Positions 1 through 8,540 of a stretch of 64,000 nt of DNA are shown here, in pieces. Source of the DNA: an uncultured Dorea sp. (GTDB lineage Bacteria > Bacillota > Clostridia > Lachnospirales > Lachnospiraceae); contig CAJTVY010000004.1 of assembly GCA_910579925.1 (NCBI GenBank), forward strand, positions 1 through 64,000, written 5' to 3'. The position numbers and the translations under genes were made by a program. Below the pieces are notes generated by a model, which was not told the origin of the DNA, made no database searches, and saw nothing but the letters and a program-made list of their open reading frames with translations. The stretch's first letter is position 1. Each line of letters opens with the position of its first letter.

Positions 1-166
1 TTGATAGTATAGGTTGTTCAACTTTTCCTGTCCACACTTATATACTAACACCAATTTATCGTCATATCTTATTGGCAAATGCTATAGTTAGAGATTTCAG
101 GATAAACGGAGTGATACTGTCGGACAAGAAGATTCACATGTGCGTAAAGAGATCAGAAACCGATAA

Positions 167-195
167 TTGAAACCCAAAATGAAGTATGGTAGTAT
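167..195 (+). promoter_or_regulatory. Possible sigma-A promoter
   Basis: TTGAAA at 167-172 and TAGTAT at 190-195 are separated by 17 bases. An overlapping TATAAA at 193 has a 20-base spacer. The pair lies about 70 bases upstream of the first gene. This is pattern matching only. Confidence 0.35.
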
Positions 196-266
196 AAAGA
201 TATGGAACAGCCGTTAGAACAACGAGAGAAGGGCCGTCATAAGAAAGAAATGGAGGATTGAAGGAA

Positions 267-767
267 ATGAGGATTAACGGAATAGGAACAGCGGAATATC
301 CGCTGACGGGATACACGGCAATGGAGGCAGGAAGAAGCGCAGAGTCCGGGGCCGTGGGATTCATGGAAATAGTGGAAGAAAAGGCGGCGCAGGGCAAAGC
401 AGCCGACCAGGATGAGAAAGCCTTTGAGATGGTCGGTCCCAATGCCCCACAGGAAGTGAAGGATGCGTGGATGAATGCGGCGAAAGAAGTAAATGCGAAT
501 GGCCTGGGAATCCGGGGCAACGGAAAAGTAAGCCACATATCGCAGATGATGGTACAGAGGCTCAATAAAATGTTTAAGGGAGAGACGGAGAATTTTGATA
601 TCCTTGGAAATACAGTGGAATCTGCGATTCTGGCAACGGAACAGGCGCTGTATAATTTGGATCGTCCTCTGGCTACTGCGTACAGAAGTATAGAGGCGGA
701 GCAGGCCTGCGGTAAAGAACGGGAGTTTTATACAGCGTTTTTGGAGAGGCTTAAGAAGCTTTTGTGA
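267..767 (+). CDS. Hypothetical protein, 166 aa
   Basis: I do not recognise this family. The frame is open from a TTG at 258, but the GGAGG at 252-256 sits too close to that TTG and at a normal 10-base distance from the ATG at 267, so 267 is the better start. The product is soluble: there is no signal peptide or membrane segment. The first half is rich in Ala, Glu and Gly and probably helical or flexible (GNGKVSHISQMMVQRLNK near the middle). The C-terminal third is predicted helical and ends in ERLKKLL. It stands alone, followed by about 280 bases with no gene. Small cytoplasmic proteins of this kind are common in Lachnospiraceae, but no function can be given. Confidence 0.6.
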   Translation: MRINGIGTAEYPLTGYTAMEAGRSAESGAVGFMEIVEEKAAQGKAADQDEKAFEMVGPNAPQEVKDAWMNAAKEVNANGLGIRGNGKVSHISQMMVQRLNKMFKGETENFDILGNTVESAILATEQALYNLDRPLATAYRSIEAEQACGKEREFYTAFLERLKKLL

Positions 768-1051
768 TGCTGAACGCTCTGTACCAGACGAACGCCTGCC
801 GTACTGCGATGGATGCGTCAACTGAGTGGGTGAACCGTCTGAATTGAAATCTAATGAAGGAATGCCATTATCATTTGGGGACATTTGAAATAGCAGTACA
901 GGACTTGCAATTCAGCGGTAAAGCTGTTATACCTTATATAGCAGTTCAGTAATTGCATTACAGCGATTATAGTTTTCCGGTTACACAGTGTCTGGGAGTT
1001 TCTGCTTTCAGGCACTTATTTCTATTCTGATTTAAGAAGAGAGTATATTAA
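768..1051. other. Intergenic, no gene seen
   Basis: No open frame with a ribosome site, no strong hairpin followed by T residues, and no tRNA-like fold was seen in this stretch. It separates the first hypothetical gene from the promoter of the PBECR-like gene. Confidence 0.5.
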
Positions 1052-1079
1052 TTGAAAAAGGTGATAATTCTGATATAAT
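1052..1079 (+). promoter_or_regulatory. Strong promoter for PBECR-like gene
   Basis: TTGAAA at 1052-1057 and a consensus TATAAT at 1074-1079 have a 16-base spacer, with an extended -10 (TGA just before TATAAT). It sits about 32 bases upstream of the GTG at 1111, so the following short gene appears to have its own promoter. Confidence 0.6.
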
Positions 1080-1110
1080 AAGAACATCCAGTACAGAAGA
1101 GGTTAATAAT

Positions 1111-1494
1111 GTGTCAGAAATTAGAAGTTTAGGGGAAATTAATATCAATCTTCTGGAATATGAATTTGGAAGAATACAAACAAAGGAGATAATTGTCACA
1201 AACGAAAGATTAAAACATATACAAGAAAGGCACCCGCAGGATTATGAACTGTTTGAAAAATACGGAGAAGATAGTGTACAAGACCCTGATTATATTGTAA
1301 AAGACATGAAACATAAGGGGACGGTATTTATGGTAAAAAAATTACCCGGTACTAATCTGAATGTTGTCGTTCGAGTGGTTCTCGATACGGATAAAGAAGG
1401 GTAAAAAAACTCTGTTATGACATTTTATCGAATCCGTGAATGTAATTTGAAAAAGCTTATTGAGAAAAATGGGCTGCTTTACAAAAAAGAATAA
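1111..1494 (+). pseudogene. PBECR-like nuclease gene with in-frame stop
   Basis: The GTG at 1111 follows an AGAGG-type ribosome site. The first 97 residues include VTNERLKHIQERHP, a D-P-D-Y-I motif and NVVVRVVLDTDKEG. This pattern resembles PBECR proteins (phage Barnase-EndoU-ColicinE5/D-RelE-like nucleases), small RNase-fold toxins found in mobile elements. A TAA at 1402-1404 stops the frame. The same frame then continues for 29 more codons (KNSVMTFYRIRE ... LLYKKE) to a second TAA at 1492-1494. That continuation looks like the expected C-terminal strand and helix of the family, so I read this as one gene broken by a single nonsense codon rather than a natural end. A promoter lies just upstream and a terminator-like hairpin about 105 bases downstream. 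No antitoxin gene is evident next to it. Family assignment is from memory of the motif and is moderate. Confidence 0.45.
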
Positions 1495-1598
1495 ATAGTG
1501 TATAATGTACATACAATAAATGGGGAAATATTTGAAGTAGAGATTGTGCTGCTACACACCCACCAAATATTTTCCTGTTTTGTAATTAGAAGTTTATT

Positions 1599-1630
1599 AC
1601 CACCAAGCTATTATGGCTGGTGGTTTTCTT
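1599..1630 (+). terminator. Terminator-like hairpin after PBECR-like gene
   Basis: ACCACCA at 1599-1605 pairs with TGGTGGT at 1618-1624 across a 12-base loop and is followed by TTTCTT. It is a modest intrinsic terminator placed where transcription of the upstream short gene would end. Confidence 0.45.
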
Positions 1631-1650
1631 ATACTTATTTTGGAAAAGAA

Positions 1651-1935
1651 AGGATGATACAGATCAGATCCATCGAAGATCTGACGGAGGATACAGTAGA
1701 ATACGAAATATAGCCTGGAAGGGCTGATATAAATTATGGGAATCTGTCAGAAAAATCATAGACTCTGGTGGATTCCTTTTTCATTGAAAACAAAACTTTC
1801 GACAGACTCCCGGAAGAATTGAAAAAGAAATTTAATGAATACCAGATTGAAACGGTTATTCACGAAGAGTATGAAATGAATCAGATTTGTTTTGTCATCT
1901 ACGTCATACTATCTGGTTTATTACAATTATTTTAA
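1651..1935 (+). other. Small degenerate coding fragments
   Basis: After an AAAGG ribosome-like site a 20-codon frame runs from ATG 1654 to the stop at 1713 (IQIRSIEDLTEDTVEYEI). In another frame about 55 codons are open from GTG 1768 to 1935 (VDSFFIENKTFDRLPEEL, then an acidic helix and a hydrophobic end) that reach into the convergent symporter gene. Both read like pieces of real proteins rather than random sequence, but neither is a full gene. Together with the broken nuclease upstream this suggests a decayed accessory insertion. Identity unknown. Confidence 0.25.
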
Positions 1936-3509
1936 AATGTTTTCCGGATTTTCTCCACATCCAGCATATCAAGATCCCCCGCCAATTCTGTCAGCTCTGC
2001 CTCCAGACAAAACAAATCTACTGCTGTAGCAAAAAAATCCAGTATCACATTTATGGCAACTGCAATCACAATGGCCTGGGCAGGGATTTCAAGCTGTAAA
2101 AGCAGAATCGTATAGCAGGCAAGAGCACCTCCGGGAATGGGCGGTGTAGCCACAGCCAGTACAACCGCAATGATCAGCGCTGTAATCAGCCATACCGGAG
2201 ATATTTTCACACCATAAATCTCCGCCATGCAAATTCCCATTACAAAATATAAAATAGAAAATCCCGGCATGAATACCACCTGGCCAAGAGGAACACCGAT
2301 ATTTACAATTTTTTTATCAATCCCCAGCTTTTCTGCGCACACTTTCCTGTTCTCCAAAAATGCGGCGGCAGAAGAAGCTGTTGTCAGACCGATCAGAAAA
2401 ACTGGAAAAACTTTTTTCAGAAAGACTGCCATAGAAACTTTTTTACGAATGCATACAAGACCTGTATAAACCGCCATAAGAAAAACATCCCCAAGCAGCA
2501 TAACCGGCAGCACTTTATATGCCTTCAGCAGTACAGAAAAGTTTTTACCAAGAATCATATTGAACAGGCTGCCAAAAATGAAAACGGGGACAAAAGCGCT
2601 GATATTTTCCATGATTAGTAATATAATGGCATTTGCCTGTTCTAAAAATTGCGAAACAATCAAAGCCCTGTTCCCCAGAATCAGCATTGCCATCCCTGCA
2701 AGGGCTGCAAGAAAAATAATCTGTAAAGGATTTCCCTCCAAAAAAGGAGTAAAGAAATTGTCCGGTACAATTCCAAGAACCATTTCCAGAAGTTCCGAAA
2801 GCCGAAAGGAACTGCTGCCGCTGCCTGCAAGAGGAAATAAAGGCAGAATGGCAATGCCGAATACTGTGGTAAAAATCAGCGTCATCCATAAAAACCTGCT
2901 GATCATCCGCTTTCCGACTTTTCCCAGCGTTGCAATATCCCCGATATTATAAATACCGCCTGCCACCGACAAAAAGATCAAGGGACCAGAAACAGCGCTC
3001 AACAACCCCATAAATGTGTCAAAAACAGGCGTAATCATTTCCTCTGAAAGAAAATTAACCGTTTTTTCCGGCAGAAAACTGCTTACCATACCGCAAAAAA
3101 GAGCCAGCGCCACTGCTGCCAGCAGTGATACTGCAGGAGATAATTTTTTCTTTTTTAATGTAAAGGTAAGGTAATTGACACCGTTTTTGAACTGCCATGT
3201 GGGAATTTCTCCCATACCTGAAAGGATGCCTTTCATGATAGCGCTTTGTTCGCCGCCGTCCGTATGAACCATATCGTTTCTTTCTCCCGGAATAGAAAAA
3301 CTGGCATATAGACGGTTTATCCGCTTTCTGCACTGAAATTGAAAAGTCCCCTTTGTGCCAAAAGCTTCCTGATATTTCAGCAGTATCTCTTCCACGGCCA
3401 GCCGTGTGCGGAGAATGTCCCTTTTTTCCCCATTGGCGCGTTCACAAAACGTCTCGACTTCATGGCACGCCACATCTATATCATGATTTGTCAGAGTGTA
3501 ATCCTGCAT
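1932..3509 (-). CDS. SDF-family symporter with N-terminal RsbW-like domain (copy 2)
   Basis: A 525-residue membrane protein. Residues about 1-118 form a soluble domain with RLAVEEILLKYQEAFG, which looks like the N-box helix of RsbW/SpoIIAB-type ATPase-fold proteins, and end in NGVNYLTF. The N-box Asn that binds Mg-ATP is missing. Residues from about 125 on are a sodium/dicarboxylate-amino acid symporter (SDF, TC 2.A.23) with about eight membrane helices. TTASSAAAF stands at the serine-rich hairpin, and GVPLGQVVFMPG at the substrate/Na site. Expected role: Na+- or H+-coupled uptake of a small carboxylate or amino acid, possibly gated by the soluble domain. It is the last gene of a minus-strand operon and lies 17 bases after a close paralog, so a tandem duplication. 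The soluble domain is the odd feature: ordinary SDF carriers lack it. Confidence 0.85.
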   Translation of the reverse strand: MQDYTLTNHDIDVACHEVETFCERANGEKRDILRTRLAVEEILLKYQEAFGTKGTFQFQCRKRINRLYASFSIPGERNDMVHTDGGEQSAIMKGILSGMGEIPTWQFKNGVNYLTFTLKKKKLSPAVSLLAAVALALFCGMVSSFLPEKTVNFLSEEMITPVFDTFMGLLSAVSGPLIFLSVAGGIYNIGDIATLGKVGKRMISRFLWMTLIFTTVFGIAILPLFPLAGSGSSSFRLSELLEMVLGIVPDNFFTPFLEGNPLQIIFLAALAGMAMLILGNRALIVSQFLEQANAIILLIMENISAFVPVFIFGSLFNMILGKNFSVLLKAYKVLPVMLLGDVFLMAVYTGLVCIRKKVSMAVFLKKVFPVFLIGLTTASSAAAFLENRKVCAEKLGIDKKIVNIGVPLGQVVFMPGFSILYFVMGICMAEIYGVKISPVWLITALIIAVVLAVATPPIPGGALACYTILLLQLEIPAQAIVIAVAINVILDFFATAVDLFCLEAELTELAGDLDMLDVEKIRKTF

Positions 3510-3526
3510 TTTAAACTCCTAAAAGA

Positions 3527-5116
3527 TTAAATCCGTTCATGCTTTTCTTCTCTTAGTTTTCCCACATCCAGCATATCAAGACCGGCAGCCAGTTCCACAA
3601 GTTCCGCCTGCAGACAGAACAAATTCACTGCTGTAGTAATAAATTCCAGTATTACATTGAGGGCAATCGTGACCGCTACAGCCTCCATGGGAATCTTAAG
3701 CTGGACAAACAAAATCGTATAACAGGTCAGCGCACCGCCGGGAATAGGAGGCGCCGCCACCGCAAGCACAATAGCAATGAGAAATGCCGTAGCCAGCCAC
3801 GCCGGAGAAACCGTCACTCCATAGATTTCAGCCATACAAAATCCCACCGCTAGAAACATAACGGAAACCCCTGGCATAAAGATAACCTGCCCTAAAGGGA
3901 TACCAAAATTAACGATCCTTCTGTCAATCCCAAGGTCTTTTTCACAGCACTCCATATTTACCCCAAATGCGGCAGAAGAAGAGGCAGTGGTTAATGCAAT
4001 CAGAAAAGTGGGCATCATCTTTTTCAGCAATCCCAAAAGATTCACCTTCCTCCTTGTGCATACCAGCGCAAGATACACTGCCAGAAGAACAGCATCTCCC
4101 ATAAGCATTACCAGAACCACCTTATATGCAGGAAGAAATACCGAAAAGTTGTTACCCAGAATCATATTTAAAATACTGCCGAACACAAATACGGGAACAA
4201 AAGAACTGACTGCCTCCATAATAAGCTGTATAATATAATTGGACTGTTCCACAAAGGCCGCGGCAATCGTAGCTTTGTTTCCCAGAATCAGCATTGCGAT
4301 TCCGATTAAAACTGCCACAAAAATAATCTGCATAGGATTCCCTTCTGTAAAGGGCGTAAAAAAGTTGCCTGGTACAATATCCAGAACCATTTGAAACAAT
4401 TCAGAAAAATCAAACTTCCCCCCGTCTCCGGTTTTTAGGGAAAAAAACGGCATGGCAAATACACATACGGGCAGTGTCAGAAGAATCGTCATCAGCATAA
4501 AGCGTCCAATCATCCTCTTTCCGATTCTGCCCATAGCCGCCATATCCCCAATGCCGTATATTCCCCATACAATTGAAAGAAACACCATAGGGCCTGCAAT
4601 GGCTGATAAAAGTCCCATAAAGCGGTTAAATACCGGGCTGATAATCTCATTTGCAAGAAAAGTCCTGATATTCTCTGGCAGGAAACTACACACACCGCCG
4701 CACAAAAAAGCCAGTATTACGGACAGCGCCAGTGAGGCCATCTGGGAACGTTTTTTCTTTTTGGGAGTAAATAAAATAAGATTCTCTCCATTTTTGTACT
4801 GCCACGTGGGCGCAACCCCCATATTGGCAAGCAGTCCCTGCAGTACCTGGCTCTGTTCTTCCTCCTCTGTATCAAAGGGATCAACCCTTTCCCCTGGCAG
4901 GAAAAGTTCCAGACGGATACGATTAAGGCGTTTGATATATTTTTGTGCAAATACTCCCTCCGTACCGAAAGCCTCCTGGTACTTTAACAGCGTTTCCTCC
5001 ACTGCAAGCCGGATTTGGATAATATTTCTGGCATCAACGCCCCATTCTCCAAGCGTCTTTTCTGCAAGACTGCTTGCCTGCGCAATATTTTCATTATTTA
5101 ATTTCAACTTTTCCAT
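3527..5116 (-). CDS. SDF-family symporter with N-terminal RsbW-like domain (copy 1)
   Basis: 529 residues, a paralog of the next gene along its whole length. Residues 1-118 carry RLAVEETLLKYQEAFG (36-51), then PGERVDPF and an acidic EEEE run, then KNGENLILF near 108-116. This is the same order as the N-box, the DxGxGFDP-like box and the last strand of RsbW-type domains, but the Asn and the G-box Asp/Gly residues are not kept, so ATP hydrolysis is unlikely. The transporter part (about 125-520) has the SDF hairpin TTASSSAAF and GIPLGQVIFMPG. It probably imports a dicarboxylate or amino acid with Na+ or H+. It lies 23 bases downstream of the ABC ATPase gene, which carries the same soluble domain at its C-terminus. 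Substrate unknown. Confidence 0.85.
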   Translation of the reverse strand: MEKLKLNNENIAQASSLAEKTLGEWGVDARNIIQIRLAVEETLLKYQEAFGTEGVFAQKYIKRLNRIRLELFLPGERVDPFDTEEEEQSQVLQGLLANMGVAPTWQYKNGENLILFTPKKKKRSQMASLALSVILAFLCGGVCSFLPENIRTFLANEIISPVFNRFMGLLSAIAGPMVFLSIVWGIYGIGDMAAMGRIGKRMIGRFMLMTILLTLPVCVFAMPFFSLKTGDGGKFDFSELFQMVLDIVPGNFFTPFTEGNPMQIIFVAVLIGIAMLILGNKATIAAAFVEQSNYIIQLIMEAVSSFVPVFVFGSILNMILGNNFSVFLPAYKVVLVMLMGDAVLLAVYLALVCTRRKVNLLGLLKKMMPTFLIALTTASSSAAFGVNMECCEKDLGIDRRIVNFGIPLGQVIFMPGVSVMFLAVGFCMAEIYGVTVSPAWLATAFLIAIVLAVAAPPIPGGALTCYTILFVQLKIPMEAVAVTIALNVILEFITTAVNLFCLQAELVELAAGLDMLDVGKLREEKHERI

Positions 5117-5139
5117 AATTTTTTCTCTTATTTTTTAAT

Positions 5140-6282
5140 CTATATACTTATAATCAATTGATTCATTCCATCCACAAACTTATGCTCCATCTCTTTGGAC
5201 ATTCCTTTTATCATCCTGCCAGACAAATCTTCTTCGTCCCCAAAAGGATGAAAGGAAGGTCCATGATAGGAAAACCGTATCTGCGCCAGATTTTCCCTCT
5301 CGCTGTATTCCACATCCAGAGAAAGCTCCCTTTCCTTTGCTTCCCCTGCAGCAGGCAGAAGTTTTTGCATCAGCGCTTCCTCCACAACAAGCTGCATGGC
5401 GTAAATCTGTTTCTGTGAAAACTGCTGCTTACGTCCGAACTCCTCAAGACGTGTCATAAAGGCCGGAAAATCAAAGTCAGGTGAGATTTTTTCCACATGG
5501 AGCGCCTTAAGCTGCCGGATAAATATCCGGGTTCTCTCCCTCTTTGGATGCTCAAAAATCTGTTCCGGCGTTCCGTCCTCATAGATTTCGCCCTGATCCA
5601 TATAGAATATCCTGGTGGATACATCCCGGGCAAACTTCATTTCATGGGTCACGATCATCATGGTCATTCCCTGCCTTGCCAGCCCACGGATAACCGAAAG
5701 AACTTCCCCCACCATAGTGGGATCCAGGGCGGAAGTGGGCTCGTCAAAAAGAATAATTTCCGGCTCCATGGCCACCGTCCTTGCAATAGCCGCACGCTGC
5801 TTCTGTCCCCCCGAAAGTTCATCCGGATATGAAAAAGCCTTGTCTGCAAGCCCTATATTACGCAGCAGTTCCATCCCTCTGTCATAAGCCTCCTGCCGGC
5901 TTCTGCCAAGAAGATCGACCTGCCCCATCATGATATTTTCTATAATGGTCTTGTGTGCGAACAGGTTGAAGGACTGAAATACCATTCCCATCTTCTGCCT
6001 TACCAGATTTACCTTGCATTTCTTGTCCGTTGTTACCACACCGTCTACCACAATTTCGCCTTTTGTAGGTGTCTCCAGAAGATTAATACAGCGAAGCAGG
6101 GTTGACTTTCCTGTTCCTGACGGGCCTATAATGGAAATCACTTCTCCTTTTTTAATCTCCACGCTTATATCCTTCAAAGGGGTTACGTTTAAATATTCCT
6201 TACACAGATGCCGGATAGATATTATGCTCGTGTTCATACTTCCCCCGGCACAAGCGTCCCGGGTTTCATGCTTTTCTGTCAT
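5140..6282 (-). CDS. GlnQ-type ABC ATPase with C-terminal RsbW-like domain
   Basis: ATPase of a polar amino-acid ABC importer. Walker A GPSGTGKST is at 53-61, signature LSGGQ at 156-160, Walker B ILFDEP near 177, and the switch His in VTHEM. A normal GlnQ ends near residue 260 of this chain. Here about 115 residues follow, with LVVEEALMQ (298-306), HGPSFHPFGDEED (340-352) and DGMNQLIIS at the end. This order matches the N-terminal domain of the two SDF carriers encoded just downstream, so one domain has been attached to two unrelated transporter types. The ATG shares one base with the upstream stop (TAATG), implying translational coupling. An alternative start at Met16 (6237) has its own GGGGGAAG site and fits the usual family N-terminus better. 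The upstream gene supplies the binding and permease domains. Confidence 0.88.
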   Translation of the reverse strand: MTEKHETRDACAGGSMNTSIISIRHLCKEYLNVTPLKDISVEIKKGEVISIIGPSGTGKSTLLRCINLLETPTKGEIVVDGVVTTDKKCKVNLVRQKMGMVFQSFNLFAHKTIIENIMMGQVDLLGRSRQEAYDRGMELLRNIGLADKAFSYPDELSGGQKQRAAIARTVAMEPEIILFDEPTSALDPTMVGEVLSVIRGLARQGMTMMIVTHEMKFARDVSTRIFYMDQGEIYEDGTPEQIFEHPKRERTRIFIRQLKALHVEKISPDFDFPAFMTRLEEFGRKQQFSQKQIYAMQLVVEEALMQKLLPAAGEAKERELSLDVEYSERENLAQIRFSYHGPSFHPFGDEEDLSGRMIKGMSKEMEHKFVDGMNQLIISI

Positions 6283-8534
6283 TACATGCGCCCCCCCTTT
6301 AAGCTGTGTTTATTCCGCTTTGGCGCAACTTTCTTCTCTGCAAATGAGAGAGCTGACGTCATCATATTGGCGATAACAAAATAAATTACTGCTGTCATTA
6401 TCAGTGGAAAGAACGCTTCCATAGTACGTGAGCGTATAATGTCGGATACTTTGGTCAGATCCTGTACAGCAATATATCCTACTACTGAAGTCATTTTTAC
6501 CATGGAAATAAATTCTCCTTTCAACACAGGAATAAAATTTCTGGCCGCCTGAGGCAATACAATCTTAAAAAATGTCTGACTTTTCGTATAGCCCATAGCA
6601 AGGGCTGCCTCGCTTTGCCCCTTATCCACAGTTTCTATTCCTGTCCGCATCATCTCTGATGAATAGGCCGCAAAATTAATGGAAAATCCAATAATTGCAA
6701 CCAGAATTTCAGAAATATCCATCGAACCAAAAATTCCATAGTACAAAATCATCAGAAAGACTACAATAGGGGTTCCCTGAATCACACGGACAAAGACCGC
6801 CCCGAACCACTGAGTTGGCTTACAATTGATCCGGCGCAGCATACAGATCCCAAAGCCAAGGCACAGGCCAAAAAATCCTGAAAAGACAGAAATCAGTATG
6901 GTGACGCCAAGCCCCTGCAAAATCAGCCGCCAGCGCCCCTCCACAATGAAAGTGCTTTGGAAACTGTCCTCAAGATTTGTCCAGAAACCTGTTTCCTGCA
7001 ATTCTCCATCCGAATCACGCACCAGAAGTACCAAAGCTGAGTCATAATGAGTATCTGCAAAGTCTACCCGCTTCGCTCTTTCTTCCGTGATGGAAAGGCT
7101 TCCGCTGACCACATCCGCCTTCCCGCTTTCAAGGGCGGTTATCAGCGAAGCAAATTCACAGGTTGTCATCTCCACCTTCATATCCAGTTCACGTGCAATC
7201 AGAAGCAGCAGATCTATTTCAAGCCCTAAAGGTTCGCCGCTGCTTCCAAGATAAGTCATAGGCTCATGGGCGCCGTCATAGTAGTACCGGATGGTTCCCT
7301 TATCCCCCGGCCAGTCCTGCTCCATTAATACCTTTATGCTTTCATCCGCCCCAAGCCATTTTTCCTTTAAGGATGCGATTGTTCCGTCCTCTTTAAACTT
7401 TGCAATAACTTCATTAAACTGTTCCCGCAGAGGGCTTCCCTTGGGAAAAGCATATCCATATTTATCCCGCACGACAGGTTCTTCAAAAATTTTCAGACCT
7501 TCATTTTTTGCTGCCGCAAGCTGTGCCAGCGGTTCGTCCAACACGCCCGCATCCACACGGTCTGCCTTTAGAGCCGCAACAATATCAGGAACAGAATTGT
7601 AGTAGGAAAAGTCTTTTGCATCCGCAATTACTTCCTGTAAAAGTTTATCGTAAACCCCTCCGCTTAATGATGCAAACCTTGCTCCGGCAAAGTCCGAAAG
7701 TGTCTCGTATTTTTTCTCCGCACTGCCTTTTTGTTCCGACCTTACCATAACGGCAGTCTCCGAAGGATAAACACAATCGGAAAATTCGATATGCCTGCGC
7801 CGTTCCTCGGTGGCATTTAGATTCGCCATAATACAGTCAATGTCGCCGGCCTCGGCCGCGGCAATAATTCCGTCATAGTCGTAAATCTTAATTTCCACTT
7901 CCGCATTGAGCCATGCTCCAAAACGGTAAATCAGCTCCACATCATATCCGGTAAGAGTCGTCCCCTCATAGTAGCTGAAAGGCTGAACCGTTCCTGTGGT
8001 TCCAACCTTAAGCTTACAGTCCGGCATCTGTGGCGCCTGTATTTCCGGCATGGTTTCCTCCGCTTTGCTTACCCAGCGGTCATACATATCATCCAGCGTC
8101 CCCTCGGCTCTTGCTTCCGACAGAAACTGGTTCACTTTATCCTTTAAATTGTCAACCTGGCTTTTGGGTGAAATCCCCACAGCCACATCCATACTTTCTC
8201 CCAGGTTTTCCTCTAAAATCTCCACATTCTCAAGACCGCTGGCAATAGCAAATTCCATCATTACCCGGTCATAAACAAACCCGTCCAGTTTTCCCTGGGA
8301 AATGGCAAGATACCCCGAAGAGTTGCCGGAATATGTTTTATGCTTCGCCTCCGGCAGGTATTTTTCTGCCATATACATGCCTGCTCCGCCTTCTGGAACA
8401 CCAATCGTATAGGCCGGATTGTTGAGCTGTTCTATGAATGTGATTTTTTCATTTTCTTTCTTTCCACATCCCCCAAGGCAAACGATCCCTGAAAGGACAA
8501 GTGTTAAAAGCGCCATTCTTCTTTTAAAAACCAT
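6282..8534 (-). CDS. Amino-acid ABC binding protein-permease fusion with split binding lobes
   Basis: 750 residues. A lipoprotein signal (LGGC, Cys23) is followed by several SBP_bac_3-type units. Residues about 30-158 match only the second lobe and C-terminal tail of such a protein (TIGVPEGG ... GKLDGFVYD ... GTLDDMYDRW). Residues about 174-396 are a complete unit (KVGTTGTVQPFSYYEG ... ATEERRRHIEFS ... TIASLKEKW). Residues about 412-507 match only the first lobe (GLEIDLLLLIARELDM ... SITEERAKRVDFAD) and run straight into the permease. The HisM-type permease (about 535-735) has five or so helices and the EAA loop SEAALAMGYTKSQTFFKIVLP. The first and third units are complementary halves. The ATPase partner is the next gene, coupled by TAATG. 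Expected role: import of a polar amino acid, perhaps with two distinct binding sites. Binding-permease fusions such as GlnP are known; this order of half units I do not recognise. Confidence 0.88.
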   Translation of the reverse strand: MVFKRRMALLTLVLSGIVCLGGCGKKENEKITFIEQLNNPAYTIGVPEGGAGMYMAEKYLPEAKHKTYSGNSSGYLAISQGKLDGFVYDRVMMEFAIASGLENVEILEENLGESMDVAVGISPKSQVDNLKDKVNQFLSEARAEGTLDDMYDRWVSKAEETMPEIQAPQMPDCKLKVGTTGTVQPFSYYEGTTLTGYDVELIYRFGAWLNAEVEIKIYDYDGIIAAAEAGDIDCIMANLNATEERRRHIEFSDCVYPSETAVMVRSEQKGSAEKKYETLSDFAGARFASLSGGVYDKLLQEVIADAKDFSYYNSVPDIVAALKADRVDAGVLDEPLAQLAAAKNEGLKIFEEPVVRDKYGYAFPKGSPLREQFNEVIAKFKEDGTIASLKEKWLGADESIKVLMEQDWPGDKGTIRYYYDGAHEPMTYLGSSGEPLGLEIDLLLLIARELDMKVEMTTCEFASLITALESGKADVVSGSLSITEERAKRVDFADTHYDSALVLLVRDSDGELQETGFWTNLEDSFQSTFIVEGRWRLILQGLGVTILISVFSGFFGLCLGFGICMLRRINCKPTQWFGAVFVRVIQGTPIVVFLMILYYGIFGSMDISEILVAIIGFSINFAAYSSEMMRTGIETVDKGQSEAALAMGYTKSQTFFKIVLPQAARNFIPVLKGEFISMVKMTSVVGYIAVQDLTKVSDIIRSRTMEAFFPLIMTAVIYFVIANMMTSALSFAEKKVAPKRNKHSLKGGRM

Positions 8535-8540
8535 TTTTCC

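Noticed and set aside
1498..1713. 71-codon open frame after the PBECR-like gene
   Set aside because: It starts at a GTG that overlaps a TATAAT-like sequence, has no ribosome site and spans a terminator-like hairpin; only its last part looks protein-like.
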